NCBI GenBank assembly: GCA_003389215.1
Contig: QQVP01000119.1
Location: forward strand, 186,001 to 250,000
Direction: 5' to 3'
Length of the DNA stretch: 64,000 bases
Origin: Planctomycetota bacterium
GTDB lineage: Bacteria; Planctomycetota; Planctomycetia; Pirellulales; UBA7805
Of this stretch, positions 32,845-42,141 are shown in pieces. Both the position numbers and the translations under genes were made by a program. Position 1 is the first letter of the stretch, and the number at the start of each line of letters is the position of its first letter. Under the pieces are notes generated by a model. The model saw only the letters and a program-made list of their open reading frames with translations. It ran no database searches and was not told the DNA's origin.

Positions 32845-33209
32845 TGATGGCTAAGCACACGCACCGCAAGACGAAACGGACCGCGGCCGAGAAGGCCCGC
32901 GACGATGCCGTGCGCGAGAAGTTTCAGGACTGGCGTCCGACGCTGGACGAACTCCGCCAGAATCCCGATTATGCCGACCTGACGCTAGGCGAGTACTTGG
33001 AGGCCAAGGCAATCGCCAAGGCGCTCAAGCAGGCTCGTGAAGAGGCGGCCATGTCGCTCCGCGAAGTCGCTGCGGCCACCGGCATCGACTTTGCCATGAT
33101 CAGTCGACTCGAGAACGGGGTACGCGAGAACACCAGCATCAGTACGCTGAATCGATTGGCTGGTGCCTACGGCAAGAAGTTCGTCTTCAGGCTCGAGGAC
33201 CAGGTCTAG
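32844..33209 (+). CDS. XRE-family antitoxin
   Basis: 121 residues, starting at overlapping ATGATG right at the toxin stop. A Lys/Arg-rich start leads to LGEYLEAKAIAKALKQAREEAAMS and a helix-turn-helix SLREVAAATGIDFAMISRLENG with the XRE-type ISRLENG recognition helix. It would bind the toxin and repress the shared promoter, probably at the TGTTG...CAACA dyads. Intact although its toxin partner looks shifted. Confidence 0.8.
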   Translation: MMAKHTHRKTKRTAAEKARDDAVREKFQDWRPTLDELRQNPDYADLTLGEYLEAKAIAKALKQAREEAAMSLREVAAATGIDFAMISRLENGVRENTSISTLNRLAGAYGKKFVFRLEDQV

Positions 33210-33926
33210 GCACGGGCAAGTCGCTGGGATCGACGGGAATGGGCCCGAGTCTTCGGTCGTGACCCAATTGTCTCGCGTATCACGGCTCGCAGGGTGGAGT
33301 CGGATTCCACGCACCGCGGGCACATTATCCGCTCGCGCGCCGCAACTCGGCGGCGGGTGTCTCAAAACGATTTGGAGCCGGAGGGGCGGTTTGCTAGGTT
33401 GGCCTCAGGCGGCTGCTTCTGAGCCGACTCCGCGTCCTCTGCGGCGCGGCGTCTTCCGCTCCGTTGCGTCGTTTGCCTCGCGCTTCGCGCGGCGTCACGC
33501 CCGTTCTTTGGCAATTCGATCAAGGACTAAGGACCGAGTCCGTCGCGCGCCACTTCGCGCCCTGATGGCGCAGCGCGCCTCGCGGCTGTTGCCGCGCGTC
33601 CGGGTTCGGGCTCTTGCGGCGGCCCCAAGCGGGGGAGTTTTTTACCGTCCACTCGCAGGAGTGGTGCCAAGAACCTAAGCCGTGCAGGCCACAAAAGTTG
33701 CGCTGCCTGTCGGCCAGAGAGGTAGTTCGCGTAAGCCGTGCCGTGCCAAGCGGTTCGAGTTTTTGACAGCCCAGTCCGGTTTTCGCGGAAGCGGCGAAAA
33801 AACTCGACGCGATCGGCGAAGGGCAAACAGGCGTGAAGACGTGCCCCAGTCGCGCACTGGCGGAGCTTCACGGCTCGGCAGGAGCCTCGCCCTCCCGGCC
33901 AGTGCCACGCGAAGCGCTGAACGCCA
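33210..33926. other. 717-base stretch without supported genes
   Basis: Both strands hold open frames of basic, low-complexity type and none has a ribosome site or family match. The text near 33850-33910 (GGAGCTTCACGGCTCGGCAG, then GAGCCTCGCCCTCCC) resembles dispersed intergenic repeats of planctomycetes. I see no RNA gene. Confidence 0.55.
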
Positions 33927-34358
33927 CTACTCCTCGGCCACGCTTACCTTTTCCATCGTGTCGCCTTGGGCGATGGTGTTCACGACATCCTGGCCTTCGA
34001 GTACGCGGCCGAAGACCGAGTGCTTGCCGTCGAGCCACGGTGTCGGCACGTGAGTAATGAAGAACTGCGAGCCGTTTGTGTTCGGGCCCGCGTTGGCCAT
34101 CGACAACACGCCCGGGCCGTCGTGCTTCAGCTCGGGGTCAAACTCGTCGTCGAACTTGTAGCCGGCGTCGCCCGTGCCGTTGCCCTTCGGGCAGCCGGTC
34201 TGGACCATGAAGTCGTCGATCACGCGATGGAATTTCAGCCCGTCGTAGAAACCGTCGCCGGCCAGTTTCTCGAAGTTGGCCACGGTGTTCGGCACCTTGT
34301 CGGCGAACAGCTCCAGGCGAATGGCTCCCTTGTTGGTCTCGATCGTGGCGACTTTCAT
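33927..34358 (-). CDS. Peptidyl-prolyl cis-trans isomerase, cyclophilin type
   Basis: ATG 34358 has GAGGAG ahead; 143 residues, the length of a single cyclophilin domain and without signal peptide, so cytoplasmic. The active-site pieces are present: [58 protein letters not shown]. It speeds proline isomerisation during protein folding. The long frame upstream of this ATG is a shadow with no likeness. Confidence 0.95.
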   Translation of the reverse strand: MKVATIETNKGAIRLELFADKVPNTVANFEKLAGDGFYDGLKFHRVIDDFMVQTGCPKGNGTGDAGYKFDDEFDPELKHDGPGVLSMANAGPNTNGSQFFITHVPTPWLDGKHSVFGRVLEGQDVVNTIAQGDTMEKVSVAEE

Positions 34359-34513
34359 GCGATCTCCTCGTTCCCCGCGAAGGGACACGACAGTGGCTGC
34401 GGAAGTGTTGATAAGACCCGCATTGTTTCGCGCGGGCCGACGACTGACAACCCGCCCGTGGCGGCGTGGTGGAACCTTGCCGCAGGCGCAGGAACGCGGC
34501 GACACGGGCGCGA

Positions 34514-35197
34514 TCAGCGGGCCTCGGCGATCAGCGGGACGAAACGACAGCGGGTGAGCATTCGCCGCCGGCAACGATCGCCGTGTCGCTCGAACAGGGT
34601 CAGCTCTTGCGAGTCGGCGTCGCCCAGGGGAATGACCAGGCGGCCGCCGTCGGCCAGTTGTTCCAGCAGCGCCGGCGGCACGGCGGCGGTGGCGGCGGTG
34701 ACCAGAATGCCGTCGTAGGGTGCCCGCTCGGGACAACCGCGGGTACCGTCGCCCAAGAGCGCGAGCACGTTGTCGCAGCCGAGCGAGCGCAATCGCGCGG
34801 CGGCGGTGCGGTGGAGCGGTTCGTGGCGTTCGATCGTCACCACCTCGCCGGCAAGTCGCGAGAGCACGGCCGCCTGATAGCCGCTGCCGGTGCCGACTTC
34901 CAACACCCGTTCGGTGCCGCGCAGTGCGAGGGCCGCGGTCATCATGGCCACGATCAACGGTTGGCTGATCGTCTGGTCGCACTCGATCGGCAGCGCCCCA
35001 TCGTCGTAAGCTCGCGCGCGAATTTCCTCGGGTACGAACTCGGCCCGCGACACTTCGCGCATCGCGGCGAGCACCCGGGGGTCGGAGATACCGCGACCGG
35101 CCAGTTGGTCGGCGACCATTGCCTCGCGGAGCTTTCGATCGGCGTCGTTGTCGAACATCTCGCGTTTCTTGCCTTCTTCGCGGCGGGGCAAACGCAT
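34514..35197 (-). CDS. pcm: Protein-L-isoaspartate O-methyltransferase
   Basis: 227 residues from ATG 35197 (GGGA six bases ahead); ATG 35158 is an alternative that keeps the whole domain. The PCMT pattern is clear: [20 protein letters not shown], the substrate loop, [17 protein letters not shown] for SAM binding, and later [16 protein letters not shown]. It methylates damaged isoaspartyl residues to start their repair. It lies downstream of recJ with a 15-base triple repeat between them. Confidence 0.93.
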   Translation of the reverse strand: MRLPRREEGKKREMFDNDADRKLREAMVADQLAGRGISDPRVLAAMREVSRAEFVPEEIRARAYDDGALPIECDQTISQPLIVAMMTAALALRGTERVLEVGTGSGYQAAVLSRLAGEVVTIERHEPLHRTAAARLRSLGCDNVLALLGDGTRGCPERAPYDGILVTAATAAVPPALLEQLADGGRLVIPLGDADSQELTLFERHGDRCRRRMLTRCRFVPLIAEAR

Positions 35198-35198
35198 T

Positions 35199-35243
35199 CG
35201 CCCGTCCCTGAAGTGCCCGTTCCCGAAGTGCCCGTTCCCGAAG
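35199..35243. repeat. Three 15-base tandem repeats between pcm and recJ
   Basis: The unit TGCCCGTTCCCGAAG occurs twice exactly and once with changes (35199-35213). It overlaps the possible ribosome site of pcm, so copy number could affect its start. Confidence 0.6.
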
Positions 35244-35305
35244 CAGGGAGTCGGCGAGCTACGCGTTCGCCGAGCGACCGCATCCGAGAGGATTGCGACG
35301 GAGCC

Positions 35306-37096
35306 TTACGACCCGACCGCATCGACGGCCGTCTCGTGCTGTGCCGAGTCGGTTTCGGCGTCGCTGCGCCAGTCTACCAGATGCAGCTCGACGCTGCGGC
35401 GACCGCGAAAGGTATTGATGACCGGACGAAAGGCGATCGAGAGCGTGCCGTCGACGGCCGCCAGGTCGGACTCCCACTCGCCGCCACCAAAGGCAACACA
35501 TCGCAGATGGACGCCTTCCTGCGTGAGGGCCAGGGCCAGATGCCGTCCGCTGGAGCCGAGCTGCTTCGGCGGTTCGCGCAGCCGTACGCCGCTGGTGCAG
35601 AGCAGGGGCCGGCGATTGCCTTCGCCAAAGGGGGCCAGACGTTCGATCTGCGTGACGGTCTTCAGCGTGAGTGCCGCCAGAGGACATTCGCCGTCCAGAT
35701 CGATTTGGGCCGCCAGTTGCGCCGCGGAAAGTTGTTCGGCCGCGTGGCGGCAAAAGGCCTCGCGAAAGGCGTCGATCTTCGTCGGCTCGACCTGGAAACC
35801 GGCCGCGGCGGCGTGCCCGCCGTGCGAGATGAGGTGTTCGTCGCAGGCCGACAGGGCCGCGTGCAGATCGAAGCCGGGAATGCTTCGCCCGCTGGCGACG
35901 CCCGGCTTCACGTCGAGCTCGTCGAGCGCGACGAGCAGCACGGGGCGATGGTACTTGTCGCTGAGCCGACCGGCCACGATGCCGATCACGCCGACGTGCC
36001 AACCCCGACCGGCCAACACCAACGGCGCGTCGCCGTCGCGTGCGAGGTGTTCCTTGGCCTGCTTGTTGGCGGCCAGATAGACGCTTCGCTGCAGCGTGTC
36101 GCGTTTTGCGTTTAGATCATCAAGAAAGGTGGCCAGATCGTGTGCCCGTTCCTCGTCTTCGGTCAACAACAGCTCGACGGCCAAGGCGGCCTGACCCAGG
36201 CGACCGGCGGCATTCAGCCGCGGTGCCAGGCTAAAGGCAATGTCCTCGCTCGACAGACTCGGCTTCTCGTCCAACTTGGCCTGACCGAGCAGCTGTCGCA
36301 CGCCGACCGTTGGATGATCGGCCAGTCGCAGCAAGCCGTGATGGACCAGCACGCGGTTCTCGTCGACCAGCGGCACCACGTCGGCCACGGTGCCGATGGC
36401 GGCCAGGCCGACCGCCTGCAGCAGAAAGCCACGCATCGCGGAACTCACCTGTTTGGCTCCGCTGGCCCGCTGACACAGCGCCCAGGCGAGCTTGAAGGCC
36501 ACGCCCGCTCCCGACAGACCGGCGAAGGGATAGTCGTCCTCGGGCAGGCCCGGATGGACAATCGCCGCGGCCTGCGGACGCTCGGCGGCCGGCTGATGGT
36601 GATCGGTGATGATCAGTTCCAGCCCCAGCCGAGCCGCCTCGTGCGACTCGGCGACGCTGGCGATGCCGCAGTCGACGGACACGATCAGCTTCGTGTCGCG
36701 CAGTGCGAGGGCGGCGAGCGCCTCGTTGTTCAGTCCGTACCCTTCGTCGAGCCGATTGGGCACGTAGTAGTCGACGTTGGCTCCCAGCAGGGTAAGGCAG
36801 CGCACCAGGATCGCCGTGCCGGTCATGCCATCGGCGTCGTAGTCGCCGTAGATGACGATTCGCTCGCGACTCTCGATGGCTGCGGTGATTCGTTCGACGG
36901 CCGCTTCGATGCCGGGCAACTGGCCCGGATCGCGCAGGGCAGTCAGACGCGGATCGAGGAAGTCGCCGACCTGTTGCGGGTCGTCGATGCCGCGGGCGAC
37001 AAGCAACTGGGCGACGATGGCCGGCAGCTCGGCCAGACGCATCAGGCCCTCGATGCGGTCGCGGTCGTGCGAGGCAATGGACCAACGTTTTGCCAT
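35306..37096 (-). CDS. recJ: Single-stranded-DNA exonuclease RecJ
   Basis: 596 residues, full length. The DHH phosphoesterase motifs are present: GDYDADG at 84-90, VDCG at 141-144, TDHHQP at 164-169, then the DHHA1 part with SGGHAAAAGF-like sequence (ISHGGHAAAAGFQV) and the OB-like end. It degrades 5' ends in recombination and mismatch repair, needing Mn2+ or Mg2+. rpmG lies 129 bases upstream on the same strand. Confidence 0.96.
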   Translation of the reverse strand: MAKRWSIASHDRDRIEGLMRLAELPAIVAQLLVARGIDDPQQVGDFLDPRLTALRDPGQLPGIEAAVERITAAIESRERIVIYGDYDADGMTGTAILVRCLTLLGANVDYYVPNRLDEGYGLNNEALAALALRDTKLIVSVDCGIASVAESHEAARLGLELIITDHHQPAAERPQAAAIVHPGLPEDDYPFAGLSGAGVAFKLAWALCQRASGAKQVSSAMRGFLLQAVGLAAIGTVADVVPLVDENRVLVHHGLLRLADHPTVGVRQLLGQAKLDEKPSLSSEDIAFSLAPRLNAAGRLGQAALAVELLLTEDEERAHDLATFLDDLNAKRDTLQRSVYLAANKQAKEHLARDGDAPLVLAGRGWHVGVIGIVAGRLSDKYHRPVLLVALDELDVKPGVASGRSIPGFDLHAALSACDEHLISHGGHAAAAGFQVEPTKIDAFREAFCRHAAEQLSAAQLAAQIDLDGECPLAALTLKTVTQIERLAPFGEGNRRPLLCTSGVRLREPPKQLGSSGRHLALALTQEGVHLRCVAFGGGEWESDLAAVDGTLSIAFRPVINTFRGRRSVELHLVDWRSDAETDSAQHETAVDAVGS

Positions 37097-37225
37097 CGTG
37101 CGCGGCCGCCTCGTGCCATCCTGTCGAGAGAGTTCTTCCTGAATCGAATTCGTGCGGCCCGCGGGCCGAGCTCCGCAGCGGCAAACGTGCTGGCCGCTGC
37201 CGCCGGGCCGTTCGAGCGCCGACGT

Positions 37226-37396
37226 CTACTTCTTCTTTTCGACGTGCAGCGTGTGCTTACGCAGTCGTGGGCAATACTTCTGCAGCTTCAGCTTTTCGCC
37301 GCCCGACTTTCGCCGCAGGGTGTAGTTGTAGTCGCCCGTTTCTTCGCAAACGAGGAATACCGATTCCGACTTCTTTTTCTTCTTGCCTTTGGCCAT
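37226..37396 (-). CDS. rpmG: 50S ribosomal protein bL33
   Basis: 56 residues, from ATG 37396 to [20 protein letters not shown]..., ending [12 protein letters not shown]. The L33 landmarks [10 protein letters not shown] and [10 protein letters not shown] are exact. Only two Cys are present, so this is the zinc-free (C-minus) form rather than the four-Cys form. The gene is short but unmistakable. Confidence 0.96.
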   Translation of the reverse strand: MAKGKKKKKSESVFLVCEETGDYNYTLRRKSGGEKLKLQKYCPRLRKHTLHVEKKK

Positions 37397-38010
37397 GTTC
37401 AAGATTTCCTGGCGGCGAGCGGCTGCCCGCAGGTCGCACCGCTGGCGAGATGGGCTCGGTTGTCAAACGAGCCATTGTAGCGGTGTCCGCGGCTGCGATG
37501 CCAGACACTTCCCGACTCGTGCGATAGCCCGACCGCGGGATACGTTCTCAGGTCGCTGGGGCGATTTGCCCCCTGTTTTGCGACGACTTGGCCACGAGTG
37601 GACGGAACAAGTGAGGGAATAAATCGGCCACCGAGCCTCGAAACACCTTTTGGGCGGAGCTGTAACCTGGCCGCTCGCCTCGCGGCCGAGGTCGCTGCGA
37701 AGACCTCGAAATTTGGCCGCCTTGGCGACATTTCGAGCGTACGACAGCCCACATCCACGCGGGCAGATGTCATTGATCGTCGACGTATCGACAGGTAATT
37801 TATAGGTTTGCCGTGCGGCGAGCCGCGCAGGCACTTCCCCGGTAAAATAGAACGGTACGATAGAACGGCGGCCAGGACCTGGGAACGGAGACAATGAGAT
37901 TGGAACGGAGACGATGAGAACCGAGACGAACTGACCCCCACGTAGCGTGTCGGCAAGGACATGCCTGGGGTGTGGTTGGGGTGGCAATCAAGCCAGGAGA
38001 CGTAAGGACG
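37397..38010. other. 614-base intergenic region before the cyclase-fold genes
   Basis: It should hold promoters for rpmG (leftward) and for the gene at 38011. I see a seven-base hairpin at 37687-37708 (CGAGGTC/GACCTCG) and two 20-base tandem units at 37881-37920. No gene is supported. Confidence 0.5.
37881..37920. repeat. Two 20-base tandem repeats
   Basis: The unit GGGAACGGAGACAATGAGAT is followed by a copy with four changes, and a third partial copy can be made out. It lies 90 bases before the next gene, within its likely leader. Confidence 0.5.
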
Positions 38011-39636
38011 ATGGCGAAGAAGCTCTCCGAGAGTGGTGGTGCAAAGTCGGCCAACGTGGCCCGGGATCCGTCGGCTGCGCGAAAGCCGTCGAAGAAGGAC
38101 CAGGCCATGCAGGCCAAGGCCCGCCAGGCCGCCGAGGCGGAGGCCGAAGACGACGAGGACGAAGAGGACTTCGACGACGAGCCGACGATGCTCCAGGAAT
38201 GGATCAAGCAAAGTCCGAGCATGATCGTCAGCATGGTCGTCCATCTGGTGCTGTTCCTCATCATTCTCATTTGGCCCATCTCTCAGGCGCTCCAGGACAA
38301 CTCGGACGAAGTCGTTTCGTTTCCGGTCGAGGAGATGGTGATCTCCGAGGAGATCGTCGAGGATCCGCCCCCGCCCGAGGAGCAAGTTGTCGCCGAGGTA
38401 GCGAACGAGATCCTCGAACCGGTGCCCGAAACTTCCGAAGCGGTCGAGACGGATGCCAACGATCCGGAAGCGGCCGCCCCGGTATTCGACGTCGTTGAAA
38501 CCTCCGAGTTCGCCAGCCCCGTCAAGCCGGGCAAGAGCAAGCTGGCCGCTGGCTCCGGTCTAACCGGACTAGGTAGCCGAACGGGAGCCAAGCGAGGACG
38601 CGGCTTGCGTCGTGGTGGTGGAACTCCCGGCAGCGAGAACGCCGTGGGCGCCGGGCTCACCTGGCTGGCCAATCACCAAAACAGCAACGGCAGCTGGAGC
38701 TTCAATCACACCCCGGGCGACAAGTGCAGCGGCTTTCCGAATCCGGGCAACAAGACCTCGAAGATGGGGGCGACCGGTCTGGCTCTGTTGGCCTTCCTGG
38801 GTGCCGGACACACGCATCAGGCGACCGGCAAGTTCAAGGGGGTCGTGACCAAGGGCGTCGCCTACCTGATGAAGAACATGGATCCGCGCTCGGGCCGCCT
38901 TTACGAAGCTAATGGCGAGAACCACACGCACATGTATTGCCACGGCATTGCCGCCTGTGCGATGGCCGAAGCGTACGGGATGACTCGCGACAAGAAGCTC
39001 CGCGCGCCGGCCCAGTTGGCGCTGAACTACATCGTCAACGCCCAGGCCGCCGACGGGGGCTGGCGCTATGCTCCTAAGGATCCTGGCGACACCTCGGCAG
39101 TCGGTTGGCAGATCATGGCCTTCAAGAGTGGCAAGATGTCGTATCTCACCGTGCCGGAGCACGTCTATCCGAACGCCATGCAGTTCCTCGACAGCGTGCA
39201 GCACGCCGACGGAGCGCAGTATCGTTACATGCCCAAGGGCGGTCACGAGTCGGAAGCCACGACCGCCATCGGATTGCTCTGCCGCAACTACATGGGTTGG
39301 GAGAAGGATCATCCGGGCCTGAAGGGCGGCGTGTCTTTTCTCGGCGGCCGGGGGCCCGACTCGGACAACATGTACTACAACTACTACGCCACCATGGTGA
39401 TGTTCCAGAATGACGGTCCTCGCGGGGCCGCCTGGAAGGGCTGGAACGACGTGATGCGCGAACAGTTGATCCGGACTCAGGAACGCAAGGGCGGCATCCA
39501 CCGCGTCGGCAGTTGGTTCTTCTCGGGCGACAATGGGCACGGCGAAGGTGAAGCGGGCGGTCGCCTCTATCACACCGCCTTGGCCACGATGACCCTGCAG
39601 GTCTATTACCGCTACGACCAGGTCTACAAGAAGTAG
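38011..39636 (+). CDS. TonB-like anchor fused to squalene-cyclase-fold domain (copy 1)
   Basis: ATG 38011, 541 residues. A charged cytoplasmic start (acidic run 44-57) leads to one membrane helix at about 70-90 with S74 and H78 in SMVVH, the SxxxH spacing of the TonB anchor (S16, H20 in E. coli). A Glu/Pro-rich stretch (VEDPPPPEEQ) follows. Residues 210-540 are a squalene-cyclase/prenyltransferase-like alpha barrel with repeated units: GLTWLANHQNSNGSWSF, YIVNAQAADGGWRYAP, ATTAIGLLCRNYMGW. I do not see the DXDD acid motif, so cyclase activity is doubtful. A paralog follows directly. Function unknown; probably periplasmic. Confidence 0.82.
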   Translation: MAKKLSESGGAKSANVARDPSAARKPSKKDQAMQAKARQAAEAEAEDDEDEEDFDDEPTMLQEWIKQSPSMIVSMVVHLVLFLIILIWPISQALQDNSDEVVSFPVEEMVISEEIVEDPPPPEEQVVAEVANEILEPVPETSEAVETDANDPEAAAPVFDVVETSEFASPVKPGKSKLAAGSGLTGLGSRTGAKRGRGLRRGGGTPGSENAVGAGLTWLANHQNSNGSWSFNHTPGDKCSGFPNPGNKTSKMGATGLALLAFLGAGHTHQATGKFKGVVTKGVAYLMKNMDPRSGRLYEANGENHTHMYCHGIAACAMAEAYGMTRDKKLRAPAQLALNYIVNAQAADGGWRYAPKDPGDTSAVGWQIMAFKSGKMSYLTVPEHVYPNAMQFLDSVQHADGAQYRYMPKGGHESEATTAIGLLCRNYMGWEKDHPGLKGGVSFLGGRGPDSDNMYYNYYATMVMFQNDGPRGAAWKGWNDVMREQLIRTQERKGGIHRVGSWFFSGDNGHGEGEAGGRLYHTALATMTLQVYYRYDQVYKK

Positions 39637-39854
39637 CAACTGGTAAGTGGAAGCTGGCAAGTAGAAACGGGCGCGATCTCATCGCTGTGTGAGGGTCGGG
39701 CGTCGCCGCAATCTCTCGGCGAAGGTCCGGTGTGGGCGGCCAACTATACTGGAAAGGGTCGCCGTCGGCGCGCGGTTCCCCTCTTCTCCGGTCGGCCGCT
39801 TGGCAGGTCGAACGGGCCGGCGGCAGGGCTCTTCTCGTGTGGCCGTGTCCCGTC

Positions 39855-41396
39855 ATGTCGTCTCCTCCCGGTCTTTGCATCGCGCATGAAGATACGCGTA
39901 GCGCGGCGGTCCATTTGGCCGAAGCCGAGGCGGTGCGCCAGCGCCGCTATCGACACGAATTGGGGAGCTGGCTGCTCAGCTGTCTCCTGCACGCGGCCGC
40001 CTTCGTCGTGCTGGCCTGCCTGCTGATGCCCATCGAAGACGTCACGCGGCCGCCGGCCATCGTGGTCATCGAGCCGCAGGAGTCGCCGCTCACGGCTGAC
40101 GAACTCATCGCCGATTCGCCCGAGCTGTCGTTGCCCGTCGCGGAACCGAGCGAAGCGGCGGCGGATGCTCCGGTGCCGCTGGTCGACGCCTCGGTCGATG
40201 CCGCCGGGGGTCCCATCTCGCCCACCGCCGTTGCTCGGGCGATGGCCCGACCCCACGGACAACCGGCGGCCAGTCGCGACCGACCGCTGCTGATTACCCC
40301 CGGTGACGAGTCGGCTGCGGCCGAAGTCTTGCAGCCCGTGCAGCGGCACCATGGAGGCGGCTGGCAGGGCCGGGTTGGTAACCGCAAGGGTGAGCTGCTG
40401 GCGAGTCGCGGTGGAAACGAGGCCAGCGAAAACGCGGTGCTCCGTGGGCTCCGCTGGCTAGCGGCCCACCAGCACCGCGACGGCAGTTGGCGATTCAACC
40501 ATCAACATGGCGTCTGCCAGGGACAGTGTCGCCACCCGGGCAACTTCGAGTCGACCACCGCGTCGACCGCCCTTGCGCTGTTGGCATTTCTCGGCGCCGG
40601 GCATACCCAGCTCGAAGGCGAATTCGCCGATCCGGTCTATCGGGGGCTCTACTACTTGCACCGCAAGATGATCCTTCGCGAGGGTCGCGGTGACCTGCAG
40701 GACGGCAGCATGTACGGCCAAGGCCTGGCAGCCATTGCCCTCTCGGAAGCCTACGCCCTGACCGGCGACGAAACGCTGAGGGTGCTGGCCCAAGGCAGCG
40801 TCAATTTCATCGAGCGGGCTCAGCACGCCGGCGGAGGTTGGCGTTATCTGCCCGGTCAGCCGGGCGATGTGACCGTGACCGGTTGGCAGTGGATGGCGCT
40901 GAAGAGCGGGCAGATGGCTGCGTTGCGCGTCGATCGTGGCCGCTTCTATGCCGCCTCGCGATTTCTCGATTCGGTGGCCAGCCACCGCGAATCGCGTTAC
41001 GGCTATCAAACCCGCGAGCCGCGACCGACGACCAGCGCGGTCGCGCTTCTCCTGCGGATGTACGAAGGCTGGCGGCGCGACGACCCGCGACTGGTGCGCG
41101 GGGTCGAGTACCTTGCCCGGCGCGGCCCCTCGCCGAAGGATATCTACTACAACTACTACGCCACCCAGGTGCTCAGCCACTACGGCGGCCCACTTTGGGA
41201 GCGCTGGAATCCGCGGATGCGCGACCAGTTGATCGATACCCAGGCGACGGGGCGTCACGAAGCAGGTAGTTGGTACTTCGACCACGAGCACAGCGAAGTC
41301 GGCGGGCGACTCTACAACACGGCGCTAGCGATCATGACCCTCGAGGTCTACTATCGCTACCTGCCGCTCTACACGCCCGAGGTGGCTCGGCAATAG
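39855..41396 (+). CDS. TonB-like anchor fused to squalene-cyclase-fold domain (copy 2)
   Basis: ATG 39855, 513 residues. Same plan as its neighbour: membrane helix at about 38-57 with S42 and H46 (SCLLH), a Pro/Ala/Glu-rich periplasmic linker (PESPLT, LPVAEPSEAAADA), and a C-terminal alpha-barrel with GLRWLAAHQHRDGSWRF, FIERAQHAGGGWRYLPG and TSAVALLLRMYEGW. The two barrels align through their length (both end in NTALAIMTLEVYYRY or a close match), so they arose by duplication. A paired role, for example a heteromer, is possible. Frames upstream of 39855 show no likeness. Confidence 0.82.
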   Translation: MSSPPGLCIAHEDTRSAAVHLAEAEAVRQRRYRHELGSWLLSCLLHAAAFVVLACLLMPIEDVTRPPAIVVIEPQESPLTADELIADSPELSLPVAEPSEAAADAPVPLVDASVDAAGGPISPTAVARAMARPHGQPAASRDRPLLITPGDESAAAEVLQPVQRHHGGGWQGRVGNRKGELLASRGGNEASENAVLRGLRWLAAHQHRDGSWRFNHQHGVCQGQCRHPGNFESTTASTALALLAFLGAGHTQLEGEFADPVYRGLYYLHRKMILREGRGDLQDGSMYGQGLAAIALSEAYALTGDETLRVLAQGSVNFIERAQHAGGGWRYLPGQPGDVTVTGWQWMALKSGQMAALRVDRGRFYAASRFLDSVASHRESRYGYQTREPRPTTSAVALLLRMYEGWRRDDPRLVRGVEYLARRGPSPKDIYYNYYATQVLSHYGGPLWERWNPRMRDQLIDTQATGRHEAGSWYFDHEHSEVGGRLYNTALAIMTLEVYYRYLPLYTPEVARQ

Positions 41397-41467
41397 CAGC
41401 CACGGCTTGCAAACCCTGTCGTGGCGACCAGCGCACGCGGCGAGACGACGAGACAACCGATTCGCGT

Positions 41468-41947
41468 CTATTGCTTTTGGACGGAGTAGTCCGAGAACAT
41501 GACGTTCTGGAAGATCGTCTTCTCGTTCATCTCGTTGGCCAGGCCGATCAATTGGGACCGCAGCGCGAGCATACTCGGATCGGTCAATTCGCTGGCCTCG
41601 GTCTGGGTCAACAGCGTGATCACGCGATCGCGAAAGCGGTTGATCTTGGTTTCCTGGAAGTCCGCGAACGCCCGTCGATCGTCTCTCGAGATCACCCCGG
41701 AGAGCCGGAATCGAACCCGCAGGACCTCGTCGATTTCCTTGCGGACGATGCTGGCGTTGAAGTAGCCGAGGTCGACTTCCACGTCGTAATCGCCCGTCAC
41801 GTGGCGATCGGTGAGGTAGTTCAGCCGCGCCTCGAATTCGCTGAAGGGTGCCGGCTCAGGCCGCGTCAGCGCATAGCTTTGGATCGCCACGGTGGGAACC
41901 GCGATCAGCAGGAACAGCAGCACGTAGCGGACAAGACGCTTGATCAT
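41468..41947 (-). CDS. FliL-like membrane protein
   Basis: 159 residues from ATG 41947 (the frame is open to 42022). One N-terminal membrane helix (VRYVLLFLLIAVPTVAIQ) and a periplasmic domain whose end follows the FliL pattern: INRFRDRVITLLTQ, then LRSQLIGLANEMN and VMFSDYSVQ. FliL supports the flagellar stator; no flagellar genes are beside it, so it may have another membrane role. The stop is 72 bases from the convergent gene end. Confidence 0.6.
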   Translation of the reverse strand: MIKRLVRYVLLFLLIAVPTVAIQSYALTRPEPAPFSEFEARLNYLTDRHVTGDYDVEVDLGYFNASIVRKEIDEVLRVRFRLSGVISRDDRRAFADFQETKINRFRDRVITLLTQTEASELTDPSMLALRSQLIGLANEMNEKTIFQNVMFSDYSVQKQ

Positions 41948-42141
41948 CCGGTCGGGCTCTCGGTAGCTTCGCTCGTTTCGTGCTCTCGTGGACGGCCCCG
42001 GCGAGCCGCTGTCGCCGGACATCTCGACGCACTACAAATATAGGTTGCAAACCGGACCCGTAGGGGTCGGGTGGCGAGCCGCGACGGAGCTCCCTACAGG
42101 CCTCAGCGCGGTTGTCATAACTAATTTATGGATATGACTTT

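Noticed and set aside
33527..33871. 114-codon minus-strand frame before the isomerase gene
   Set aside because: Arg-rich text of the type written by dispersed repeats; no start site or motif.
37599..37800. Short plus-strand frame in the gap before the cyclase-fold genes
   Set aside because: Short, overlaps a hairpin and lacks a ribosome site.
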